Origin: Trichobilharzia szidati
Taxonomy: Eukaryota > Platyhelminthes > Trematoda > Strigeidida > Schistosomatidae
NCBI GenBank assembly: GCA_944472155.2
Contig: OX235275.1
Coordinates: 52,965,228-53,029,227 of the forward strand
Reading direction: 5' to 3'
Length of the DNA: 64,000 bases
Below are positions 53,907 through 63,244 of this stretch, in pieces. Within the stretch, counting starts at the first letter, position 1; the number at the start of each line of letters is the position of its first letter. The notes under the pieces were generated by a model that was given only the letters and a program-made list of their open reading frames with translations, was not told the origin of the DNA and searched no databases. The position numbers and the translations under genes are program-made.

Positions 53907-54244
53907 CTGAAAATAAAGAAACCACAAAGGTATATCTTACCAATGCTCCTTGGTTTTTAATGATTCCCTAACAGATTTTGTTTCAGGACTATGTTGGCAC
54001 TGAGATATTCTTTGTTGTGACATGCATAGTCAAACGTGAACCCAATGTCTCTGATCTCAATTTAGATGATTATTCAATGAAATCGATGTGTCCACTGAAG
54101 TCTGGCTTTTTATGTGCGTGTCTTGCTTTTTCGAAGCTTAGAAAAGTAAGGATCTGGAATTACGTCTTACTAGTTCGATGCTGAGCCATGTGAGCCAACT
54201 TTTGATCAGGTTTTGTAACTCAACTAGTTGACTCACCTTCAGTC
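53907..54244. other. Intron sequence with possible old RTE piece
   Basis: The text GTGCGTGTCTTGCTTTTTCG at 54113 resembles the inverted RTE segment GCTTGTCTTGCTTTTTCAAT near 56.3 kb. The rest is not recognised. Confidence 0.3.
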
Positions 54245-55130
54245 ACCGCCTATTACTCCAATAAAAGTCTGCTAAAAGATCTGGATTTCGCAGATGGTAT
54301 ATGTCTAGTGTCACACAAACTCGAAGACTTGGAGGCAGGCGGAAAACAACAAACTGGATGAAGAGGCTAGCAGGCAGCGAAGACAGGAATCCAGGTGAAC
54401 ATAGAGAATTTAGAGACTGAGGTGATGAAGACAATCAACCAAGCAACCAACAGCAACAACAACAACCAGCATCAATCATCCTTAACTTATTTGGCTGGAA
54501 AGAATTGTTTCAACCAAAGGTATTCGAAACGGATGAAGATTGCAAAACCAGCCAGCTAAAATTGGCTAGGCAAGATACACGTTCACCAATCTGAAACCAG
54601 TTTGGAAATGTCCTGTGCTCAGAATAAGGAAGGAAATTTGGATTTTCAACAAAAATGTCAAGTCGGTCCTTCTATACGAGTCAAAAACATAGCCAGCGTG
54701 TAACGAAAAACATTTCTAACAGGTTGCAGACCTTCGTCAACAGCTGCCCTCTTCGCTGGCTCCATAATGAAGATCGAATGGCCAGAAGGAATAAGCAACA
54801 AGAAACTCTGGCTGGCAACAAGCCAACAGACAAGAGCCGATCGCTCCAAAAATATGTAGGAGAAAATGGAGATGGATTGATCGGGCATGTGTTGAGGAGG
54901 TTGTCGAATGACATCGCGCGCCAAGCCCTTGAGTGGGATCCCAATGGGAAGTGATGAGTGGGCCATCACTTCGAGGTTGACATGGAGGGGATAGTGTGAA
55001 CTAGAGGAGGAGATGAGAGATTATGGGGTAGCGTGGACCCAGCTGAAGAGGACGGCAGAAAACAGAACAAAGTGGAGATGTGTTGTTGAATCCCTCTGTT
55101 CCCCTCGGAACCCTAGGGAACAATAATAAT
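54245..55130 (+). pseudogene. RTE-clade LINE, thumb to 3' end
   Basis: Reads DLDFADGICLVSHKLEDLEA (catalytic block FADG, mutated), then QVNIEN, and in a 99-codon open stretch NISNRLQTFVNSCPLRWLHN, KQQETLAGNKPTDKSRSLQK and YVGENGDGLIGHVLRRLSND. It ends in the CCTCGGAACCCTAGGG 3' end and an (AAT)n tail. Belongs to the CTCGG subtype. Confidence 0.8.
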
Positions 55131-55871
55131 AATAACTCAAGACTATTTCAAAATGTCTCTCCATCTATTACGTTTCATTTAATTTCATGGAATCCAATGA
55201 TACAATAGGGAATGAATGCACGTTTTCTAACCCAATCAAAATACGCAAATCACTTGTGATCATTTCACTTCAACTTTTCTTGCATTTTATTATTTATTAT
55301 TATTATTGTTTCCCTTAATTCCTAGAGGAACATAGGGCTTCAGCCATGCGTCTCCATTGCGTTCGGTTCTCTGCTAGAGTCTTCACATGGCTCCAAGTCT
55401 GCCCACACGTTTTCATTTCCTCTTCACATGAACTCCTCCAAGTCACCCTTGCACTGACGACCAACTCGCCGCTTCCCGTTCGGCCGGGTTCCATTCGAGC
55501 GATGGCTTGTCTAGTGATGTCACTTGATGGTTTCCTCAGAGTACGGCCACAATCCAATCCACCTCCATTTATTCTAGCATATTTGCTGCACAATTGGTTT
55601 CTGCTGGGTTGGGTTGGTTCGTTCATTGTCAGATATCCCTGTTGCTGATCTTTTCTGGTCGGCCATCTTATCTTGAGTGGTATTGAGTGAAGACAGCTGT
55701 TGATGAAGGTTTGTAGTTTGTTCGAAGTGCCACTCATGACGCGGCGTCAGGTCTGTGGTCCGTATAGTAGCCGCTTATGGATTCCATGAAATTAAATGAA
55801 ACGTAATAGATAGTGAGACATTTTGAAATAGTCTTTAGTTATTATTATTCCCTTGAGTTTTGAGTGGAACA
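55097..55871. repeat. Inverted duplication of an RTE tail and its flank
   Basis: The segment 55097-55196 (RTE tail plus 66 bases of flank, with AGACTATTTCAAAATGTCTC) reappears as reverse complement at 55773-55871, inside the next RTE element. The two differ by a handful of changes. Confidence 0.8.
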
Positions 55872-56935
55872 TCTCCTCCAAGTCACCCTTGCACTGACGA
55901 CCAACTCGCCGCTTCCCTTTCGGGTTCCACTCGAACGATGGCTTGTCTAGTGATGTCACTTGCTGGTTTCCTTAGAGTACGGCCAATCTATCTCCACTTC
56001 TTCCTGTCTATTTGTTTCACAATCGGTTCCTGCTGGGTTGGTTTGCTCCCAGAGATCTCTGTTGCTGATCTTTTCTGGCCAGTCATCTGATCTTGAGTAC
56101 TGAGCGAAGACAACTGTTAATGAAGACCTGTGGTTTGTTTGAGATGCTCTTTATGACGCGAAGTGCAAGTCTCTGACCTGTATAGTAGCACTGACTGACT
56201 TCACATTTGAGTTGAAAATTCGGATCTTATTTTTGATGCTGAGTGCTGTTGACTTCCATACAGACTTGAGAGTAGTGAAAGCTTGTCTTGCTTTTTCAAT
56301 TCCTGCTTTGATATTCTCGTCAGCTCCGCCTGTAGTTGAAACGATGCTTCCCAGGTCGGTAGGTAAAAGAGGTGGTTTCTTTCGGGTTCCCCTCATATAT
56401 GCTGATCGTTGTCTGTTATTGTTGTTCTTGTCCACGAATCTTCACCACCTCTGTTTCCTCTATGTTCACCTGAAGTCCTATCATCTCTGGATGTTTCTTC
56501 TGCCAACTTGTTGCTTTTCGCTTGCATATCTTCCGGTTTGTGGGAAATCAGACATATATCATCGGCGAAGTCCAGATCCTCCAAGTACTTTGTGTTGGTC
56601 CATTTTATGCCTGTTTCCTCATTGCCAGCTGTTTGTTGCATTATCCAATCTACTGCAATCAGGAAAATCATTGGCGTTAGTAGGCAGCCTTGTCTTACTC
56701 CTGTCCTCACTTCAAAGGATTCCGTAAAATTCCGGTTGTGGATTACTTGGCATGCAGCATTGTCGTAAAGCTGTTGGATGAGGTGTATAATTGTCGGTGG
56801 CACACCATAGTAGCGAAGTAGTTGCCAAATCACCTCTCGATCGACGCTGTCGAAGGCCTTTTCAAAGTCGATGAATTTGAGATAGAGAGGTGACTGTCAT
56901 TCCAAGCTTTGTTCAATGATGATCTTGCATTTTAT
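55278..56935 (-). mobile_element. RTE-clade LINE, long copy with 13-bp target duplication
   Basis: Flanked by TCTTGCATTTTAT at 55278-55290 and 56923-56935. Minus reading from the 5' side: LKFIDFEKAFDSVDRE (RT motif A), IWQLLRYYGVPPTIIHLIQQ, CQVIHNRNF, VRTGVRQGCLLTPMIFLIAV (motif B), LEDLDFADDICLISHKPEDM (motif C with the catalytic FADD intact), LGSIVSTTGGADENIKAGIE, FTTLKSVWKSTALSIKNKIR. Its 3' part is duplicated: the C-terminal coding text occurs at 55432-55772 and again from 55872, with the inverted flank between. This is the best preserved RT of the window, in the intron of the LamG-like gene, opposite strand. Confidence 0.85.
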
Positions 56936-57157
56936 CAATTCATTATTCGCTGTAATTATTACTTTTCATCGGTAATTCAATGGATAGCACACACCCTGTA
57001 GTAAAATTATAACATCAGCACATATGGATGAAATTATTAAGAATAAATGCATTTCAGCATTGTTCTTAGATAATTTAGACTAAACAAATTACCGTTAATA
57101 ATTATTAACTAATGTTTTTAATTATTACACAACTTTTTCCACTTCATTTGAACATAG
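56936..57157 (+). other. Intron end with splice acceptor
   Basis: Ends CTTTTTCCACTTCATTTG then AACATAG; acceptor AG at 57156-57157, of moderate quality. Confidence 0.5.
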
Positions 57158-57506
57158 AATCTTATTCAAGGTATCTATTCAAAATCGAAATTCCCACAAA
57201 TTTATTCAAGTTACAATGATCAGCCAACATAAATTTACAACAAGGTATAAAAGTCATCCAGTTGAATTGAATCCTAATCAATGGTACAAATTAACATTGA
57301 ACATTGAAGGTTTAAACAAGGCTGACCTTCAGGTGAATTGTCAACCAATAGCATTTGATATTACTCGTAGACGATCAATAATAATTTTTAACCAATGGAA
57401 ACCACTGAGAATGCCTCGCATACATTTGAATGATAAATATTGGTTAATGATGAGAAAATATGTTGGATTTCTTGGTCAATTAGACGAACATAAAGAATAT
57501 TGGAAG
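57158..57506 (+). CDS. Exon of LamG/TSPN-like gene
   Basis: A 349-base exon entering in phase 2 (matching the donor at 51847) and leaving in phase 0 at TGGAAG before the strong donor GTGAGT. The peptide reads LFKVSIQNRNSHKFIQVTMI, NPNQWYKLTLNIEGLNKADL, QVNCQPIAFDITRRRSIII, then IHLNDKYWLMMRKYVGFLGQ and LDEHKEYWK. The W-x-KLTLNI-x-LQVNCQPI pattern, a Trp-led strand followed by a strand with a single Cys, is that of laminin-G/thrombospondin N-terminal domains (as in fibrillar collagens). With the two earlier exons it would form most of one such domain. Secretion is inferred from the domain only. The next phase-0 acceptor may be at 58353. Confidence 0.65.
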
Positions 57507-57829
57507 GTGAGTTAGTGAATGTTTCATTTCTAATGTTTTTCACCTCAGTATCATGACATTCTAGATGTTTGATCTGATTTGTGAATGCTGTCTAGCTGGA
57601 TCTGTCTGAGTTTATCATCCAGCATAAGTTTAGTCAAAGCCAATCTTCATACTACCCTTCACATTTGAAAAGACGTCTACAACGAAGTCGTTAACTCTGC
57701 CCTGAAGATCCAGGGTTCGACAACTGAGGTGGTGGTTACCGCATGCTAATGAAGTGTCCTAAACTAGAACGAAAAGTGGTATCAGTATGTGACCAAACTT
57801 CAGATAGATCGAATGCTTACAAATAAATT
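57507..57829 (+). other. Intron start with a family A fragment
   Basis: CAGGGTTCGACAACTG and GCTAATGAAGTGTCCTAAAC, TAGAACGAAAAGTGGTATC at 57710-57800 are a decayed family A piece. Confidence 0.4.
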
Positions 57830-58170
57830 CTTGGAAATTGATCTGACGTGTGATGGTGACTGGCTACAGAAGGCAGTTGCCCGGAGTTCTGGTGAGAAGT
57901 CATGACTAGTGGGGTGCACCATGCTGCTAGTGAGGAGAAATGCTCGCTTATGACATTGGTTGGAGGTCGTGCTATAATCGCGAGTTGCCAGAAGTTAGGA
58001 TTCTCGGATGATAGAGTCCTTTCTCAAATGGCTGAATGGTCAACGAACTTGGCCTCCGGTTTGATCCTTTCTGGGGAACGTAGGTGCGCATTGCTGAAGA
58101 TATCAAGACTAGGACGAAGCAGGTATCCAGTACTCACCGGTTTTCAATGGTTCTTCAACTGATCTCATGG
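57830..58170 (+). repeat. Family A SINE with leader
   Basis: Leader (GTTCTGGTGAGAAGTCATGA), head (ATGGCTGAATGGTC), and GCTGAAGATATCAAGACTAGG, ACGAAGCAGGTATCCAGTAC, in which GAAA is changed to GAAG. Confidence 0.65.
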
Positions 58171-58352
58171 GAAAGTTGAGTGTGAGGCTAGAAAATCTAC
58201 CGCACAAAAATAACATCACTGTTACTCAAACTTCAGAAGCTCAAAGATTTAGGCCCCATATCTCAAACAGACAGCATTTCAAACAGTGAGAATTTTATTT
58301 AATTGTTGAATTAAAAGGGTAATAAGCGGTATTCATCTTAATGTTTGTCCAG
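58171..58352 (+). other. Intron, ends in possible acceptor
   Basis: Ends ATTCATCTTAATGTTTGTCC then AG. Confidence 0.35.
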
Positions 58353-58541
58353 CCAGATGCGAAAAAACAGTCAATTACCTCTATTTGTGAGTTTGATTTG
58401 AGTCATCACAAAATGTCACTGGATAAAACTCTGCTGTCAACCGACCAATACTGCGGGCCGATAGTCTACAACAGTCTAACCATTATTTTTGTCCTTCTAA
58501 AGAAGATTTTGAGTACTCAGTGGCTAGCATGTGGATTGTGA
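58353..58541 (+). CDS. Candidate next exon of the LamG-like gene
   Basis: Phase-0 frame from the acceptor, in agreement with the donor at 57506, reads PDAKKQSITSICEFDLSHHK then MSLDKTLLSTDQYCGPIVYN and ends at TGA. It could be the terminal exon, or a shorter internal exon ending at a GTGAGT inside (near 58386). No domain; composition is plausible but not persuasive. Confidence 0.25.
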   Translation, partial: PDAKKQSITSICEFDLSHHKMSLDKTLLSTDQYCGPIVYNSLTIIFVLLKKILSTQWLACGL

Positions 58542-58929
58542 ATTAGTATTTCGTTCTGTTTTTGGGTTTTTATCAATCTGTATGTCCCTAAAACCCTGTG
58601 ACGCTGTTCCTACCCACGTTGAATTACGTAACCGTTCATTTCAAACATTCGGTCACATTACACTCTACTATGAGAGATTTAAACTAAAAAGATATATATT
58701 TTAAAACAGTTAGTCCCCCACAGGAATTTAGACAAAGCAATATGAAGGCCTAATTTGTCTAAATTGTGTAATGTATTTCCACAACACATTTCGAACATTC
58801 TGATCACACACGAACTTGTATATAAGAATACATATACCAAATATTTTACCTCAAAAGTGTGCTGATATTTTTTCTATCCTCCTACTCAAATCGTAAAGCA
58901 TCGTTTCACAGGGATACAGTACCTGTTGC
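58542..58929. other. Unassigned stretch
   Basis: Nothing recognised. Confidence 0.4.
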
Positions 58930-59260
58930 CTGAAAAGAAACGAAGGTAGTGCCTGCACTAAAATCAACGACTTCTGGATCAGGTCTGAAGTTTAGGCCAA
59001 TTGTCATCAAGCCTCCATCTTTGGAAACTATGGAGAAACTTCTTTTGCGTGTTCTCAAACTTTCTTTAAAATTCTTTAGTGATCCAAAGCAGTTTGTATA
59101 CAAATGCAGCAGAAGCATATTAGATGCTGTCATTGTACTTCACTGCAACAATGTTCAAAGTCCTGATAAAAGTGCCAAGTGTGTTCTGGCCTCCTTTTTA
59201 GACCAAAACCAATCTTACCCATAATGGAATTCTCAAGAGTTTGTTTTGATCAAAGGAGCC
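58930..59260 (+). pseudogene. CR1-like LINE, RT fingers/palm fragment
   Basis: Open frame reads LKFRPIVIKPPSLETMEKLL, DPKQFVYKCSRSILDAVIVL and SAKCVLASFLDQNQ. 'QF..K.RST-DAV' followed by a 'FLD' block is the RT motif 2-3/A region of CR1/Jockey-like LINEs. It is followed by repeats and then, from 59701, by the C-terminal end of a LINE of the same type, perhaps one element broken up. Confidence 0.6.
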
Positions 59261-59396
59261 AACATCAATTAGAGAGTCGTTAAGAAACCACCAGCCAGTA
59301 TTGGAAATCTATTCCGTCATATTCTAGGACTCTTCATCGGTACGTACCTACTAGGATTCAAACCCACAAGGCTCTAGCTACAAGATAAACTCATAG
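59255..59396 (-). repeat. Family A SINE
   Basis: Minus strand GGTTTGAATCC head and ACCGATGAAGAGTCCTAGAA, TGACGGAATAGATTTCC, a decayed ribozyme. Confidence 0.6.
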
Positions 59397-59700
59397 TGTA
59401 ACAACAGAAGACAAGGGCCAGGAAACAGATCGTTTATCAAGGAAAATCAACACATATTTATAGATTTTGATGTACATTATTGTAGATTATTGTTAGTAGA
59501 AAATACAGTCTTTTGATTGGTTGTTTCTCACAGAAAGTTAACCTTGCATCTCTTTGTGGCTGTGTCAGATCATTCATATGCTAACTGTATCCGCCTACGC
59601 AAAGCCTTTGTTCTCATTTTCTCACCACCAATATTGGGGACATAAACATTGACGTCAATTACTGTCTACCAACTTTGGCTAGCAGCCAGTTCTCACCACA
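59397..59700 (-). repeat. Solo LTR
   Basis: 304 bp, minus strand TGTGGTGAGAAC to GTTACA with TTGATAAACGATCTG. It lies between a family A copy and the LINE C-terminus. Flanking four bases do not match. Confidence 0.75.
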
Positions 59701-60200
59701 CACTGAAGATTGTAAGTAGGGTTAGTGGTGTGTGTGTGCCTTTGTCTCAACTAAATGACATTATTGTTGTTAATAGTCACTTCAGTTCTTGCAAGCATAT
59801 GGCTAAAATTATCCTGTCTGATGCTGAACATCCTCTCTACTTATTCTCAACCTTTGCCTTGTATCTCACTTCGGATAAAACCAGAAGAAACTTCATAAGA
59901 AGCATTTACGCTCGTACAGCTAATAAATATAAAAATTCTACCATACCACCATATTTAGCACGGGAAGTTGTGTGTGAAGGGAGAGAGATACAGTCACGTG
60001 TCAGAAAAGAACTTATAAACTTTTTAAATCAGTAATCTGAACGGCAAATTATGAGTGAAGGTTATCACTATTATTATTACATGTACTATCTACTTTTACT
60101 TCATTATGTTTCCACCAACATTCTGTTTATAGTGGTGGTTTCATTATTAACATTATTATTGTTATCATTATTATTAATATTTGCTATATATTAACAATGT
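59701..60200 (+). pseudogene. CR1-like LINE, C-terminus and 3' UTR
   Basis: Reads VSRVSGVCVPLSQLNDIIVV, YLTSDKTRRNFIRSIYARTA and NKYKNSTIPPYLAREVV, ending LINFLNQ and a stop; then an AT-rich 3' UTR. Same order as 7712-7999. Confidence 0.7.
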
Positions 60201-60900
60201 TGACATTTATAAAATTATATTTGTAAAGTCTCAGCGAAATTGAAATGATTAATTCCAACGTTTCGTTCGGCAATCTGGTCCGAACTTCTTCAGGGAAATT
60301 AATCGAAATTAACATAACAGAGGTTTATATGGAAAAGGAACAACTCATGTTCTTAAACTTTGTCCAATCATGAGTCATGCAACAGGCATCAACATGTATA
60401 ATAAATAAATAAAATAGTATGTTCATATATAAAAGTACATCTCTTGTTTTAAATTGTTTGTCCTATCATGTGAATCAAGAAACAGCTAACAATAGGTATA
60501 ATAAAGAAAACAAAACAAAATTTTTATATGAGCTGTGATCAAGATTTGACCGGATAGTTACAAAATAATTGAGATTTTTTTTACAAATATAATATAATTT
60601 TATAAATTTGTTATTCTCTCCATAAAAAGACGTAGACAACCGGGAATTTGATCAAGTGTGACTAGTTGTTGATACATATCCAATTTATTTATTCATCAGG
60701 ATTTGCCATGCATCAGCTAAGATCACACCTTCACGTCTGTTCAAACTGTTGGGATTCACCCATATATGTAGGGCTTCTGCAGAGATTTTACAAATATAAT
60801 TTTATAAATGTCTACTTCTCACTCAGCGCTCAATTAGTTTGCAACTATCCGGTCAAATCTTGATCACAGTTCATATGAATTATTAACAATGTTGTTTCAT
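60201..60900. repeat. Palindrome-rich, Penelope-like end cluster
   Basis: Inverted repeats: 60203-60235 with 60778-60812 (TTATAAAATTATATTTGTAAA) and about 60531-60570 with 60840-60880 (TGATCAAGATTTGACCGGAT). At 60240-60330 the minus strand reads CCTGAAGAAGTTCGGACCAG and CCGAACGAAACGTTGG, the terminal hairpin form seen in PLE-like repeats. A minisatellite is not present; no gene. Confidence 0.55.
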
Positions 60901-61439
60901 TGTTATTTTGACATATAATATATATATATCCTTTTAACTTGACCTAAGTATATTTTCTCACCTCTTAACTCTTTATTATATGCAGCATATATTTTTCTAT
61001 AACAAGATTGTTCGAAATGTGCTGCGCAAATATACACTGCACGATTCAGACGAGTCACGTCTTCTTATTGTTTTGTCTGAAAAGTCATAAGTCAACAAGT
61101 AATGCGCTTTACCCAACTTCCCTCTTCAAATGTTATGCAATTATATATTATTCTAAAAGGTTATGCATAGAAAATCCTATGAAAGTCAGTTATTAACCTC
61201 AACTGATATGAAAGCATACGAACTGACGACATATCAGGAAAAAAGATGGATTCATCACGAAACCTTAATTAAGGCTAGTCATCTTTCGTAATCTAAAATC
61301 TCCGAGTGATGAATATCGCTCATACATGATTACCGTTAAAACAATAAGCCCTTGAAAATGGGGAGAATATTGTCCATAAGATTAAGAGATTCAGAAGGTA
61401 TGCAAAGCATATTTTAAAATTAAGAGTCTGAGAAGAAAG
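60901..61439. other. Unassigned stretch with AT microsatellite
   Basis: (AT)n at about 60917-60930. Sequence before 61440 may be the upstream part of the PLE-IV copy but is too decayed to assign. Confidence 0.35.
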
Positions 61440-61885
61440 AAGAAGTTCAAAAAGAGTTCTATAGATTTACATGTGTCAACGGGAGCAGTTACATTGGAAG
61501 AACAGAAAGAAGAAGGGTATATCTTCGATTTTCTGAACATGTACCAAAAAGCCTATGTCTAAAGGGAACAAATGCTTTAAACAGTGCCATCGCCAGGCAT
61601 CTCCTTGACATAGGTCATGAGATGGACGTCGCAAGATCGTTCAACATTATCAATAGGCAAAAGAGTTCAATTCTCCTTGAGTTCGCCGTAGCGATCTCCA
61701 TCAAGCGCCTGAAACCCGACTTATGCGTTTAGAAAGAAGTGGTTATCAGTCTTCCCTTGCCGCACCTGGTAACTAAATATTGTCACCCTTTCTTTCATCT
61801 GGTTACGTAAAACCGAAAGTTTCCATTGTGTATGATTATTATTATTGTTTGGAATAAAGTCTTTATGATTATATTTATTTTTATT
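61440..61885 (+). pseudogene. Penelope-like element (group IV), GIY-YIG endonuclease
   Basis: Reads FTCVNGSSYIGRTERRR with the GIY-YIG core SYIGRT, then YLRFSEHVPKSLCLKGTNAL, NSAIARHLLDIGHEMDVARS, FNIINRQKSSILLEFAVAIS, IKRLKPDLCV and a TAG where a Gln codon is expected, then KEVVISLPLP. A largely uninterrupted nuclease domain with one stop. The 3' end reads TTGTTTGGAATAAAGTC. Confidence 0.75.
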
Positions 61886-62339
61886 GTATGTATATATTGC
61901 TTGATTGGTTTTTGTTTAAAAGTGAACTCTGTGTGGTTAATAATGGCTTTTGACTGTAAGCGGTTGAGCTAATGAGAAACCGACGAAATTAATGATGCTA
62001 CCATTGTATTCTGCATAAACCACTATTGTTCTTGCTTTATTCGAAATTCTTCTGTGCATTCCGCTTAGAGTTTTCTTTTGTGTATAAAAACAACTTCTGC
62101 TACAGACAGAAGATGTCACCATAAAATCGTTCGAATGACTTGACCTAACTTTGTATGCATCCCTTTGAAAGATACTCCTATTAATCAGGACCAATGTGTC
62201 TGAACAAGGTTCTCAAGAACTCAGTTATTGGTAGATCTAATCTCTCCTTTGCTATCTGTGGGATATTCTTAGACATGTGCAGACAATATCCACAGGAGCA
62301 AGTGAATTGACATATACACCTAGTTAATCTCGCAGTAGA
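61886..62339. other. Unassigned stretch
   Basis: An 85-codon minus frame (61937-62194) shows no motif. Nothing else. Confidence 0.4.
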
Positions 62340-63010
62340 GAAGGATAACCCTAAACTGTGTATGTGCAGGAGGAACTGACGAGGATATCAAAGCAAGGAT
62401 CGGGAAAGCAAGACAAGCTTTCACTACTCACGTCAAGTCTGTGTGGAGGTCAACAGCACTCAGCACCAAAAATAAAATCCGGATTTTCAACTCTAATGTG
62501 AAGTCAGTCAGTGACACTATACAGATCAGAGACTTGCACTGCGCGTCATAAAGAGCATCTCAAACAAACTACAGACCTTCATCAGCAGCTAGCTGTCTTC
62601 GCTCAATACTCAAGATCAGATGGCCGGCCAGAAATAATCAGCGACAGAGATCTCTGGGAGCGAACCAACCCAGCAGGAACCGATTGTGAAACAAATAGGC
62701 AGGAAGAAAGGAAGATGGATTGGCTGGCCATACTCTGAGGAAACCATCAAGTGACATCACTAGACAAGCCATTGCTCGAGTGGAAACCGCAAGGGAAGCG
62801 GCGAGTTGGTCGTCAGTGCAAGGGTGACTTGGAGGAGGTCATGTGAAGAAGAGATGGAAGTGTGTGGGCAGACTTGCAGCCAGGTGAGAACTATAGGAGA
62901 GAACCGAACGCAATAGAGACGCACGGCTGAACCTCTATGTTCCTCTGGGAATTAAAGGAAACAATAATAATAAACTGTGTATGCAGAAGCGGTTTGTTTA
63001 ATTCACTTCA
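62340..63010 (+). pseudogene. Penelope (group III-like) coding relic hit by an RTE
   Basis: Sequence around the insertion, ACCCTAAACTGTGTATG then CAGAAGCGGTTTGTT, would read KPKLCMQKRFV, the closing KPNLC.QKK.V segment of PLE proteins. Only a few codons on each side are recognisable. Confidence 0.5.
62352..62983 (+). mobile_element. RTE-clade LINE with 13-bp target duplication
   Basis: A 606-bp 5'-truncated insert between TAAACTGTGTATG (62352-62364) and its repeat (62971-62983). Reads GTDEDIKARIGKARQAF, KNKIRIFNSNVKSVS, IRWPARNNQRQRSLGAN after shifts, WMDWLAIL, and the CTCTGGGAATTAAAGG 3' end with an (AAT)n tail. Confidence 0.85.
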
Positions 63011-63244
63011 CTACTGTGGCCATAAAATCCTCTATTTTTGACTTACACAGTGCTTCTGAAAGTAATCCGTACTCATTCATATTTTCTTCCTTCCTTTCAA
63101 ATTCCTAAATTTAAGGTATAATTTGTGTATGTTATGAACATCTTACTCCGATGAATAATATTCCCAATAACCAAGCTTTTTAAATTTTAAAGATAATCAT
63201 CTCTGAGCGATACTCAGCGCTAAATGTTTTCAAATTAATTTCAT
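62984..63244. other. Unassigned spacer
   Basis: Nothing recognised beyond the PLE remnant at its start. Confidence 0.35.

Noticed and set aside
21054..59700. CATAG before two LTR copies (21.05 and 59.39 kb) as target duplications
   Set aside because: The bases on the opposite side of each LTR do not match.
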